This document shows positions 1 through 5,528 of a stretch of DNA of 11,043 nt, one piece after another. The notes below the pieces were generated by a model, which did no database searches, was not told the DNA's origin, and worked only from the letters and a program-made list of their open reading frames with translations. Each line of letters opens with the position of its first letter. The stretch's first letter is position 1. Origin of the DNA: JBBPYA01 sp038200385 (GTDB lineage: Bacteria > Actinomycetota > Actinomycetes > Mycobacteriales > Geodermatophilaceae); the NCBI GenBank assembly GCA_038200385.1, contig JBBPYA010000222.1, positions 1 to 11,043 of the forward strand, read 5' to 3'. Position numbers and translations under genes: made by a program.

Positions 1-656
1 ACCGCGATCAGCGACACCGGGAACGGCATCTTCGGCAGCGCCACCCCGAACGCCTTGACGGCGACCACGGCGAGCGCGATCAGGATCAGCAGCAGGGCCA
101 CGACGCCGGCGCCGGTCTGGACGCCGAGCGCGCTGTCCGAGCCGGAGGTGCCCGGGATGTTGAGGTTCTGCCCGAAGTCGAAGTTGAAGTTGACCGAGTA
201 CCACGGCAGGAACGTCGCGATCAGCGCCACCAGACCGGCCGCGAGGTAGCCCAGGTCATGAGTGGTGAACGCCTTGACGTTGAACCCGCCCTTGCGGGCC
301 GTTCCGCCCTGGCCGGGCTGGCCGCCCGGCTGTCCGTAAGGGCCGGCTCCCGACGGTGGGCCGTATCCAGGGGGTGGGCCGCCCTGTTGGGACGGGCCGC
401 CGTACCCGCCGGGGGGCGGGGGGCCGGACGCCGGCAGTGGGCCGCCCGGCCCGCCCTGCCCACCCGGTCCGCCTTGTCCTCCAGATCCGCCCTGCGGGCC
501 GCCCGATCCGACGGGTCCGCCCTGAGCTCCGCCGGGTGGGCCGTACCCGCCCGGTCCGCCGTGCCCGCCCGGTCCGCCGTACCCGCCGGGTTCGCCGTAC
601 CCACCGGGCTGGCCGTAGCCGCCCGGCGGCGGAGTTCCGCTGCCCGGTGCACTCAT
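1..656 (-). CDS. Gly/Pro-rich multi-pass membrane protein, C-terminus off the window (DUF5336-like by position)
   Basis: Partial: 218 residues are visible from the ATG at 654-656, and the frame stays open to the left edge. Residues 1-122 are a disordered Gly/Pro/Gln/Tyr-rich segment. A short basic stretch (ARKGG) follows, then hydrophobic segments at about 134-155, about 182-201 and one beginning near 211, joined by a loop rich in Asn, Phe and Gly. An AGGAG at 666-670, nine bases upstream, supports this start; the ATG at 661-663 is in another frame. It follows sucD by 109 bases on the same strand. In M. tuberculosis the gene after the sucCD block is Rv0954, a Pro/Gly-rich '34 kDa antigen-like' membrane protein, so the position fits. 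That protein carries its low-complexity tail at the C-terminus, whereas here it is N-terminal. Family assignment is an inference from context and composition; function unknown. The extreme composition produces long false reading frames on both strands. Confidence 0.75.
   Translation of the reverse strand, partial: MSAPGSGTPPPGGYGQPGGYGEPGGYGGPGGHGGPGGYGPPGGAQGGPVGSGGPQGGSGGQGGPGGQGGPGGPLPASGPPPPGGYGGPSQQGGPPPGYGPPSGAGPYGQPGGQPGQGGTARKGGFNVKAFTTHDLGYLAAGLVALIATFLPWYSVNFNFDFGQNLNIPGTSGSDSALGVQTGAGVVALLLILIALAVVAVKAFGVALPKMPFPVSLIA
528..626 (-). repeat. Tandem PGGYGx hexapeptide-coding repeats
   Basis: Residues 11-43 of the membrane protein are about five units of P-G-G-Y/H-G-x, encoded by near-identical 18-base units. 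Looser Gly-Gly-Pro repeats continue to about residue 116. Such DNA is prone to slippage, so unit number may vary between strains. The repeats lie ahead of the first membrane helix. Confidence 0.8.
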
Positions 657-665
657 GATCCATGG

Positions 666-670
666 CTCCT
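666..670 (-). promoter_or_regulatory. Ribosome binding site of the Gly/Pro-rich membrane protein
   Basis: AGGAG on the minus strand with a nine-base spacer to the ATG at 654-656. It decides between two overlapping ATGs: the upstream one at 661-663 is too close (two bases) and opens a shadow frame. Confidence 0.6.
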
Positions 671-765
671 GTCGGTCACCGTGAGTACTGGCTGATCGCT
701 CACGCGGAGGGCCAGCATGGTGGGTCCGCGCAGCCACGGCAAGGACGCTCGCCGGGGGCGGCGGC

Positions 766-1641
766 TCAGTCGAGCAGCTCCCGCACCAGGCTTGCGGCCG
801 CGCTGGGGGTGCGTCCCACCCGGACGCCGGCGGCCTCGAGAGCCTCCTGTTTGGCCGCCGCGGTCCCGGACGAGCCGGACACGATCGCGCCGGCGTGACC
901 CATGGTCTTGCCCTCCGGGGCGGTGAATCCCGCCACGTAGCCGACGACCGGCTTGGTGACCTCGGCGGCGATGAACTCCGCGGCCCGCTCCTCAGCGTCG
1001 CCGCCGATCTCGCCGATCATCACGATCGCCTCGGTCTGCGGGTCGTCCTGGAAGGCCCGCAGGCAGTCGATGTGGGTGGTGCCGATCACCGGGTCCCCGC
1101 CGATGCCCACCGCCGTGGAGAACCCGAGGTCGCGCAGCTCGTACATCATCTGGTACGTCAGCGTCCCGGACTTGCTGACCAGTCCGAGCGGGCCGGCCTG
1201 GGTGATGTCGGCCGGGATGATCCCGGCATTGGACTTCCCGGGACTGATCAGGCCGGGACAGTTCGGGCCGATGATCCGTGACGCGCTCCCCTGGGCGTGG
1301 GACCAGAACGCGGTTGAATCGTGCACCGGGATCCCCTCGGTGATCACCACCACGAGACCCACCCCGGCGTCGACGGCCTCGATCACGGCGGCCTTGGCGA
1401 ACTTCGGGGGGACGAACACGACGCTGACGTCCGCGCCGGTCGCCTCGACCGCCTCCCCGACGCTGCCGTAGACCGGTACGGCGGTGCCGCCGAGGTCCAC
1501 CTCCTGGCCACCCTTGCCGGGGGTCACGCCACCCACGATGCGGGTCCCCGAGGCGAGCATCCGGGTGGTGTGCCGCCGGCCCTCCGAGCCGGTCATGCCC
1601 TGCACGATGACGGAGCTGGACTCGGTCAGGAAGATCGCCAT
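766..1641 (-). CDS. sucD: Succinyl-CoA synthetase (ADP-forming) subunit alpha
   Basis: Cytoplasmic TCA-cycle enzyme subunit: with SucC it converts succinyl-CoA, phosphate and NDP to succinate, CoA and NTP. The 291-residue product is full length for the family. The N-terminal CoA-binding Rossmann domain carries the glycine motif QGMTGSEGRRH (residues 14-24), followed by GGVTPGKGG at 37-45 and the GPNCPG turn at 125-130. The ligase domain has the GHAGAI motif, in which His249 is the expected phosphohistidine (His246 in E. coli). The start at 1641 is the normal N-terminus (MAIFLTESS) and has AGGGA nine bases upstream that overlaps the sucC stop codon. Only 12 bases separate it from sucC, so co-transcription and translational coupling are likely. 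No anomalies seen. Confidence 0.98.
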   Translation of the reverse strand: MAIFLTESSSVIVQGMTGSEGRRHTTRMLASGTRIVGGVTPGKGGQEVDLGGTAVPVYGSVGEAVEATGADVSVVFVPPKFAKAAVIEAVDAGVGLVVVITEGIPVHDSTAFWSHAQGSASRIIGPNCPGLISPGKSNAGIIPADITQAGPLGLVSKSGTLTYQMMYELRDLGFSTAVGIGGDPVIGTTHIDCLRAFQDDPQTEAIVMIGEIGGDAEERAAEFIAAEVTKPVVGYVAGFTAPEGKTMGHAGAIVSGSSGTAAAKQEALEAAGVRVGRTPSAAASLVRELLD

Positions 1642-1653
1642 GCGTCGCCGTCC

Positions 1654-2826
1654 CTACGCGTTGGAGGAGGAGGCCAGTTCGGCGGCCCGGCGGGCCGCCC
1701 CGTCCATCGTGTCGACCTGTTCCACCAGCGGGTGGGCGGCCTCGTTCAGGATCCGCCGCCCCTCGTCGACGCTGTTGCCGTCCAGCCGCACGACGAGTGG
1801 CTTGGTCGCCTCCGCGCCGAGCATTTCCAGCGCGTGCACTATCCCGTTGGCTACCTCGTCGCAGGCGGTGATGCCGCCGAAGACGTTCACGAACACGCTG
1901 CGCACGTTCGGGTCGGACAGGATGATCCCCAGCCCGTCGGCCATCACCTGCGCCGAGGCGCCCCCGCCGATGTCGAGGAAGTTGGCCGGTTTCACCCCGC
2001 CGAAGTCCTCGCCGGCGTACGCCACGACGTCCAGGGTGCTCATCACCAGGCCCGCGCCGTTGCCGATGATCCCGACCTGGCCGTCGAGCTTGACGTAGTT
2101 CAGGCCCTTGCCCACCGCCTCGCGCTCCAGCGGGTCCACGGTGCCGGCGTCGTCCAGGTCGGCGTACTCGGGATGACGGAATCCGGCGTTGCCGTCCAGG
2201 GTGACCTTGCCGTCCAAGGCGATGATCTTCCCGGCCGGGTCCTGCACCAGCGGGTTCACCTCGACCAGGGTGGCGTCGGCGCCGACGAAGACCGCCCAGA
2301 GCTTCTGCGCCGCGTCGACCACCTGGTCCGCGACCTCGGCCGGGAAGCGGGCCGCGGCGACGATCTCGCGGGCCTTGGCCTCGTCGACGCCGACCGTGGC
2401 GTCCACCGGGATCCGCGCCAGCGCCTCCGGGTTGGTTGCCGCGACCTGCTCGATCTCCACACCACCCTCGACCGAGGCCATCGCGAGGAACGTCCGGTTG
2501 GCGCGGTCGAGCAGGTAGGAGAAGTAGTACTCCTCGGCGATCTCACTGGCCTGCGCGACGAGCACCCGCTGCACGGTGTGCCCCTTGATGTCCATTCCGA
2601 GCATCTCGCGCGCGGTGGCCTCGGCGGCCTCCGGACCGTCGGCGAGCTTGACCCCGCCTGCCTTGCCGCGGCCCCCCGTCTTGACCTGCGCCTTGATCAC
2701 GACCGGGCCGCCGATCCGCTCGGCGGCGGCCCGCGCCTGCTCCGGGGTGGTTGCTACCGCGCCCGGCAGGACCGGGACGTCGTAGCTCGCGAACAGGTCC
2801 CGCGCCTGGTACTCGAACAGGTCCAT
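1654..2826 (-). CDS. sucC: Succinyl-CoA synthetase (ADP-forming) subunit beta
   Basis: Nucleotide-binding subunit of succinyl-CoA synthetase. The 390 residues match the usual 385-400. The N-terminal ATP-grasp domain begins MDLFEYQARDLF and contains KAQVKTGGRGKAGGVK (residues 45-60), the phosphate/nucleotide-binding loop with Lys45. VEVNPL has the metal ligand Asn191 and the following ALDGK supplies Asp205. The C-terminal ligase domain carries GNGAGL (255-260), the DIGGGA turn (285-290) and VNVFGGI (313-319), which cradles the phosphohistidine of SucD. The start at 2824-2826 is firm, with a strong GGAGG five bases upstream. sucD follows after 12 bases. The 135 bases upstream could hold a promoter (a lone TAGTCT at 2919-2924 on the minus strand resembles a -10 box but no -35 is evident), so read-through from the upstream B12-subunit gene is possible but unproven. 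ATP versus GTP preference cannot be read from the sequence. Confidence 0.98.
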   Translation of the reverse strand: MDLFEYQARDLFASYDVPVLPGAVATTPEQARAAAERIGGPVVIKAQVKTGGRGKAGGVKLADGPEAAEATAREMLGMDIKGHTVQRVLVAQASEIAEEYYFSYLLDRANRTFLAMASVEGGVEIEQVAATNPEALARIPVDATVGVDEAKAREIVAAARFPAEVADQVVDAAQKLWAVFVGADATLVEVNPLVQDPAGKIIALDGKVTLDGNAGFRHPEYADLDDAGTVDPLEREAVGKGLNYVKLDGQVGIIGNGAGLVMSTLDVVAYAGEDFGGVKPANFLDIGGGASAQVMADGLGIILSDPNVRSVFVNVFGGITACDEVANGIVHALEMLGAEATKPLVVRLDGNSVDEGRRILNEAAHPLVEQVDTMDGAARRAAELASSSNA

Positions 2827-2831
2827 GAGCT

Positions 2832-2836
2832 CCTCC
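2832..2836 (-). promoter_or_regulatory. Ribosome binding site of sucC
   Basis: GGAGG on the minus strand (within GGAGGAG), five bases before the sucC ATG. It is among the strongest Shine-Dalgarno matches in the window and fixes the start. Confidence 0.7.
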
Positions 2837-2900
2837 GCGACCGCCGGCCGGGAGGGTCCCGGGCCCGCTGTGGGGTTCCGCTGCGCGGGCCGCTGCTCAG

Positions 2901-2918
2901 CCGCGCTGTCCTGCGCGG
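2901..2918. other. Small inverted repeat in the sucC leader
   Basis: CCGCGC and GCGCGG are perfectly complementary around a six-base loop, in the 135-base gap between the B12-subunit gene and sucC. There is no T-run, so it is not a convincing intrinsic terminator. It sits just downstream of a lone TAGTCT (2919-2924, minus strand). In DNA this GC-rich, a six-base stem may be chance. Confidence 0.3.
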
Positions 2919-2961
2919 AGACTAGCGAGCCGCCGCCAGAAGGCCGCCGGTACGGGTTCGG

Positions 2962-3366
2962 TCAGGCCGATGTCCGGGCGACGTGGGCGCGCACCCAGTC
3001 CACGATCGCGGTGGTCGTCGCCCCGGGCGTGAAGACCTTCGCCACTCCGAGCTTCTCCAACTCGGGGATGTCGTCCTCGGGGATGATGCCGCCGCCGAAC
3101 ACCACGATGTCTGTGGCGTCCCGCTCCTCCAGCAGCGTCATGATGCGGGCGAACAGGGTCATGTGCGCACCGGACAGGACCGACAGCCCGACGCAGTCGG
3201 CGTCCTCCTGGATGGTGGTCTGCACGATCTGCTCGGGGGTCTGGTGCAGCCCGGTGTAGATGACCTCCATGCCGGCGTCGCGCAGCGCGCGGGCGACGAT
3301 CTTGGCCCCCCGGTCGTGCCCGTCCAGGCCGGGCTTGGCCACCACGACGCGGATGCGATCGGCCAT
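2962..3366 (-). CDS. Stand-alone cobalamin (B12)-binding subunit of an acyl-CoA mutase, IcmB-like
   Basis: A 134-residue protein made only of the B12-binding Rossmann domain found at the C-terminus of methylmalonyl-CoA mutase. It opens VVVAKPGLDGHDRGAK: D15-x-H17-x-x-G20 is the DxHxxG motif whose His replaces dimethylbenzimidazole as lower cobalt ligand. TGLHQTPEQIV (38-48), LSVLSGAH (61-68) and VFGGGIIP (89-96) are the other conserved cofactor-tail contacts. Wording and length closely match IcmB, the small subunit of isobutyryl-CoA mutase in Streptomyces (recalled, about 136 residues). It would pair with a large catalytic subunit, not encoded here. The ATG at 3364-3366 follows a GGAAGGG (3374-3380) and gives the family N-terminus; the same frame stays open to 3972, but that extension is Arg/Gly-rich shadow of the gene behind. 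It lies between a membrane-protein gene (38-base gap) and sucC. Isobutyryl-, methylmalonyl- or another CoA-ester mutase cannot be told apart from this subunit. Confidence 0.93.
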   Translation of the reverse strand: MADRIRVVVAKPGLDGHDRGAKIVARALRDAGMEVIYTGLHQTPEQIVQTTIQEDADCVGLSVLSGAHMTLFARIMTLLEERDATDIVVFGGGIIPEDDIPELEKLGVAKVFTPGATTTAIVDWVRAHVARTSA

Positions 3367-3404
3367 CAGGGATCCCTTCCGCAGCGCGAGGACGTGTCCG
3401 CAGC

Positions 3405-4403
3405 CTATCCGTCGCCGAGCAGGGCGACCTGCGCCGGCGGGGTGGGCGCCCGACCGGGCACCCGCCAGCACCACACCGTCAGCGCGGCGAAGTACCCGCC
3501 GGTGATCAGCTGGGCAAGGGCCCCCGGGCCGACGACCACGTCGGCGGAGCGAGCGGCGCCGACCAGCAACTCGGTGGACGAGGACAGCAGGTACGCCGAC
3601 AGCACGCCAAAGGCGCCCACGGTGGCCAACCGCGGACACAGGACGGCCGCGGTCAGCGCGAGGGCGAGGATCCCCAGGGCGAGCAACGACGTTCCCACCA
3701 GGTCCAGCCCCAGCCGGTCCAGCAGGGACACCTCGCCGCCCTGCTGCACGGTGATCCGCAGCCCCGACGCGTTCTGCACGACCAGGTCCGGCACGTCCTG
3801 CGGTCGCGCTGCGACGGCCAGCGCGCCGAGCAACCCGCCCACCGCGGCCAGCCCGGTGACCAGCGGCCGGTGCCCCTCGAACCCGCCGTCGTCGTCCATG
3901 CTCGTCCGCGGCCAGGCCAGCACCGCCAGCACGAGCGCGGCGACCAGCAGCCCGTCGCCCGCCAGCGTCCACCAGACCCCGGGCCCGGCGCTCACCGATG
4001 TCGTCGCGAGCCGGTAGCTGTAGAACAACTCGAACGCGCGGTGGCTACTCGCGGGACGCAGTTCGTACGCCGTGCGCAGCGCCAGCCCGACGGCCAACGC
4101 ACCGGCGCCGCCGACCGCGGCAAGCCCGAGTCGCGGCAACCAGGACCGGACCAGTGACGCCCCGGCGGCAAGGACGGCGGCCGGCCAGAGCGCCGCCGCA
4201 AGCAGGTCGAGGACCCCGTGCGGAGCGGTCACCGTGACCGGACCGACGGTCACGTACGGGAGGAAACGGGCGACGGCGAGGCTCACCGCGGCGACGCCGG
4301 CGACCGCGCCGGCACACCGTGCGAGCACCGGCACCGGGCCCACGATGTGCTCCCGCGGCGGGATGCGGCGCGCGGTCCCGCCCCGGTCGGCTGTCCTGGC
4401 CAT
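3405..4403 (-). CDS. Unrecognised eight-helix integral membrane protein
   Basis: I do not recognise a family. From the ATG at 4401-4403 it is 332 residues, very rich in Ala, Leu, Val and Gly. Likely membrane spans are near residues 26-46, 63-86, 92-112, 143-165, 181-199, 235-256, 258-275 and 293-313. A hydrophilic linker (SMDDDGGFEGHRP, about 168-180) carries the acidic cluster, and a loop at about 200-232 (QDVPDLVVQN...QQGGEVSLLDR) is the longest polar region between helices. No catalytic motif stands out. The N-terminal 25 residues are basic and probably cytoplasmic. The frame extends upstream to 4493, but that segment is atypical; the internal ATG was chosen although its GGAG lies twelve bases away, so the start is uncertain. 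The gene precedes the B12-subunit gene by 38 bases on the same strand, suggesting one transcript, without an obvious functional link. Confidence 0.8.
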   Translation of the reverse strand: MARTADRGGTARRIPPREHIVGPVPVLARCAGAVAGVAAVSLAVARFLPYVTVGPVTVTAPHGVLDLLAAALWPAAVLAAGASLVRSWLPRLGLAAVGGAGALAVGLALRTAYELRPASSHRAFELFYSYRLATTSVSAGPGVWWTLAGDGLLVAALVLAVLAWPRTSMDDDGGFEGHRPLVTGLAAVGGLLGALAVAARPQDVPDLVVQNASGLRITVQQGGEVSLLDRLGLDLVGTSLLALGILALALTAAVLCPRLATVGAFGVLSAYLLSSSTELLVGAARSADVVVGPGALAQLITGGYFAALTVWCWRVPGRAPTPPAQVALLGDG

Positions 4404-4592
4404 GCTTAGGCCCGGCTCCGACGACGGCGCCCGCGGCGCGATCCACACCGCGGCGACGCAGCGGCAGACAAGGACTCGAACTCGGGGCGCCATCCGGCGT
4501 CGGTTGGCGACACGCAGGCACGGGACGACACGGACAGCGACGCTAACAAGGACCGGCGACGGGTCGGTCGTCCACAGGCCGTGTCACGGGAT

Positions 4593-4622
4593 TTGCCTTG
4601 GCCGCCCAGGTTTGGTTACGGT
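4593..4622 (+). promoter_or_regulatory. Candidate promoter of the M23 peptidase gene
   Basis: TTGCCT at 4593-4598 and TACGGT at 4617-4622 are separated by 18 bases and fit an actinobacterial housekeeping-sigma promoter (TTGnnn, TAnnnT). It would start transcription near 4629 and give a leader of about 150 bases. The -10 box lies inside the first half of the 4614-4632 direct repeat. Motif matches of this quality can occur by chance. Confidence 0.3.
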
Positions 4623-4632
4623 TCGGTCACGG
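4614..4632 (+). promoter_or_regulatory. Candidate MtrA-type binding site: 8-bp direct repeat with 3-bp spacer
   Basis: GGTTACGG-TTC-GGTCACGG: two eight-base half-sites differing at one position, repeating every 11 bases and containing GTTAC-N6-GTCAC. As I recall, the response regulator MtrA of Actinobacteria binds a loosely conserved 19-bp direct repeat of this 8-3-8 form and controls M23 (mepA) and NlpC wall peptidases in Corynebacterium. The downstream gene here is an M23 peptidase. The repeat is seen; its identity as an MtrA site is inference. Confidence 0.45.
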
Positions 4633-4649
4633 AGCCGCTCTGCGGCTCC
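4631..4649. other. Perfect hairpin in the M23 leader
   Basis: GGAGCCGC, loop TCT, GCGGCTCC: eight uninterrupted base pairs. It starts inside the second YACGG half-site. No U-tract follows on either strand, so it is not a classical terminator. It would lie at the very 5' end of a transcript started near 4629, or act as a DNA dyad. Confidence 0.5.
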
Positions 4650-4670
4650 TGACTGCTGTCCGGGGCCATT

Positions 4671-4683
4671 TCACGGTCCGTGA
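4671..4683. other. 13-bp palindrome TCACGG-T-CCGTGA
   Basis: Perfect six-base inverted repeat around one central base, in the M23 leader. Its left arm is the fourth YACGG box of the region. It could be an operator half-site pair, but a palindrome of this size can also be chance. Confidence 0.4.
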
Positions 4684-4705
4684 TCGGTGAGTGCGGTGAG
4701 TGAGT

Positions 4706-4737
4706 CCGGCGGCCCGGAATCGGCGCCGGGCCGGCGG
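4706..4737 (+). other. GC-rich hairpin ahead of the M23 ribosome binding site
   Basis: Eight base pairs (4710-4717 with 4726-4733, loop AATCGGCG), one G-G mismatch and three further pairs. It ends about 30 bases before the AAGGGG ribosome binding site. If translation began at the alternative GTG at 4700 this would be coding sequence instead. Confidence 0.4.
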
Positions 4738-4765
4738 TGTCGACCGTCCCGCCGCCGAGGTGTCG

Positions 4766-4771
4766 AAGGGG
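4766..4771 (+). promoter_or_regulatory. Ribosome binding site of the M23 peptidase
   Basis: AAGGGG (in GAAGGGG) with a six-base spacer to the GTG at 4778. It favours this start over the upstream GTG at 4700, which has no comparable site. Confidence 0.6.
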
Positions 4772-4777
4772 TCCGTC

Positions 4778-5527
4778 GTGTCGCGTCATGCTCGGCCGTC
4801 TTCGCGTCCCACCCTGGGTCCGCCGACCCGGAAGGCACCGCTGTTACTGACCGCGCTGGTTGCCGGCGCGCTGGTCGCGGCGCTGCCCAGCGGGCTGGGA
4901 GCGGCGCAGGACGCCCCGAGCACCATCCCGGTGGCCTACGCGGTGACCGCCCAGGGCGGCGATGCGCGCGGTTCGGCCCCGATCGACCTCGGGGACGACG
5001 GGTTGGCGGTAGCACGGCGCGGGTTGACCGCGACCGAGGCGCAGGCTCGCCTCCAGGTGCTCGGCGCGCAGCGGGCCTCCCGCGACGCCAAACGGGTGGC
5101 CGACGCCGCCCGCCGGGCCGCGGAGGCAGCCCGGCCGACGACCGTACTACCGGTGCACGGGCGGCTGACCACTTGCTTCTGCATGCGTTGGGGCACCATG
5201 CACTGGGGCATCGACCTCGCCGCGCCGATGCTGACGCCGATCAGTGCCGCGGCCGACGGCGTCGTGCTGCAGGCCGGCCCGGCCAGCGGGTTCGGCAACG
5301 TCATATACATCCAGCACGAGAACGGCGACGTGACGGTGTACGGGCACATGGAGGTTGTCGAAGTCGCCGCCGGTGACCTGGTCCGCGCCGGCGAGGAGAT
5401 CGCCAAGGTCGGCTCCCGGGGCTATTCCACGGGGCCGCACCTGCACTTTGAGGTGCACCTGGGCGGCCTGGACGGCACCCGGGTGGACCCGCTGGTCTGG
5501 CTGGCCGCTCGCGGCGTCCGGCTCTGA
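4778..5527 (+). CDS. Secreted or membrane-anchored M23 (LytM-type) metallopeptidase
   Basis: Probable peptidoglycan endopeptidase acting outside the membrane, 249 residues from the GTG at 4778. Basic residues 1-19 precede a hydrophobic stretch (about 20-41), then GAAQ, a possible signal-peptidase site after A43. A charged Ala/Arg-rich segment at about 84-119 is probably helical. The catalytic domain spans about 124-245. Zinc ligands are H142 and D146 in MHWGIDLAAP and H223 of HLHFE (H221-x-H223), with H190 in YGHM as the expected catalytic partner; all are present, so the enzyme should be active. Unusual is TTCFCMRWG (131-139), with Cys at 133 and 135 where many LytM domains have S-x-FG-x-R. 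The ortholog in the same place in M. tuberculosis is Rv0950c. The gene opposes the suc block, with its own regulatory region. The GTG at 4700 would add 26 residues and is less likely. Substrate bond unknown. Confidence 0.92.
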   Translation: MSRHARPSSRPTLGPPTRKAPLLLTALVAGALVAALPSGLGAAQDAPSTIPVAYAVTAQGGDARGSAPIDLGDDGLAVARRGLTATEAQARLQVLGAQRASRDAKRVADAARRAAEAARPTTVLPVHGRLTTCFCMRWGTMHWGIDLAAPMLTPISAAADGVVLQAGPASGFGNVIYIQHENGDVTVYGHMEVVEVAAGDLVRAGEEIAKVGSRGYSTGPHLHFEVHLGGLDGTRVDPLVWLAARGVRL

Positions 5528-5528
5528 G

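Larger units (their letters stand above)
4404..4777. other. Divergent intergenic region with phased repeats and two hairpins
   Basis: This 374-base gap separates the minus-strand membrane-protein gene from the plus-strand M23 gene. The left part (about 4404-4560) shows nothing firm; a TAGCGT on the minus strand near 4540-4545 could be a -10 box without a -35 partner. The right part holds four YACGG boxes (4582-4676), a candidate promoter, a palindrome and two hairpins, listed separately. No RNA gene or known riboswitch was recognised. Confidence 0.6.

Noticed and set aside
221..695. Several overlapping Arg/Ala-rich frames on both strands
   Set aside because: They are shadows of the Gly/Pro-repeat coding sequence, whose composition leaves all frames open.
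2919..2924. sucC promoter
   Set aside because: TAGTCT on the minus strand fits a -10 box, but nothing resembling a -35 box lies 16-19 bases upstream.
1321..2925. 534-codon plus-strand open frame
   Set aside because: It lies antisense to sucC and the 5' part of sucD, and its His/Asp/Val/Arg-rich product has no recognisable domain. This is the usual antisense artefact of high-GC third positions.
3367..3972. N-terminal extension of the B12-subunit frame
   Set aside because: The frame is open, but translation gives Arg/Gly/Ala-rich sequence overlapping the membrane-protein gene, while the family N-terminus and a ribosome binding site sit at 3366.
4461..4490. tRNA T-arm look-alike (minus-strand GTTCGAGTCC)
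   Set aside because: The flanking bases do not form a five-base T stem, and no anticodon or acceptor stem can be built around it.
4631..4649. Intrinsic terminator
   Set aside because: The stem is strong but no T-run follows on either strand, and it lies upstream of rather than behind a gene.
4560..4777. Cyclic-di-AMP (ydaO-type) riboswitch upstream of the M23 gene
   Set aside because: Such leaders are common before actinobacterial wall hydrolases, but I could not find the conserved core segments; only unrelated hairpins are present. A covariance-model search would settle it.
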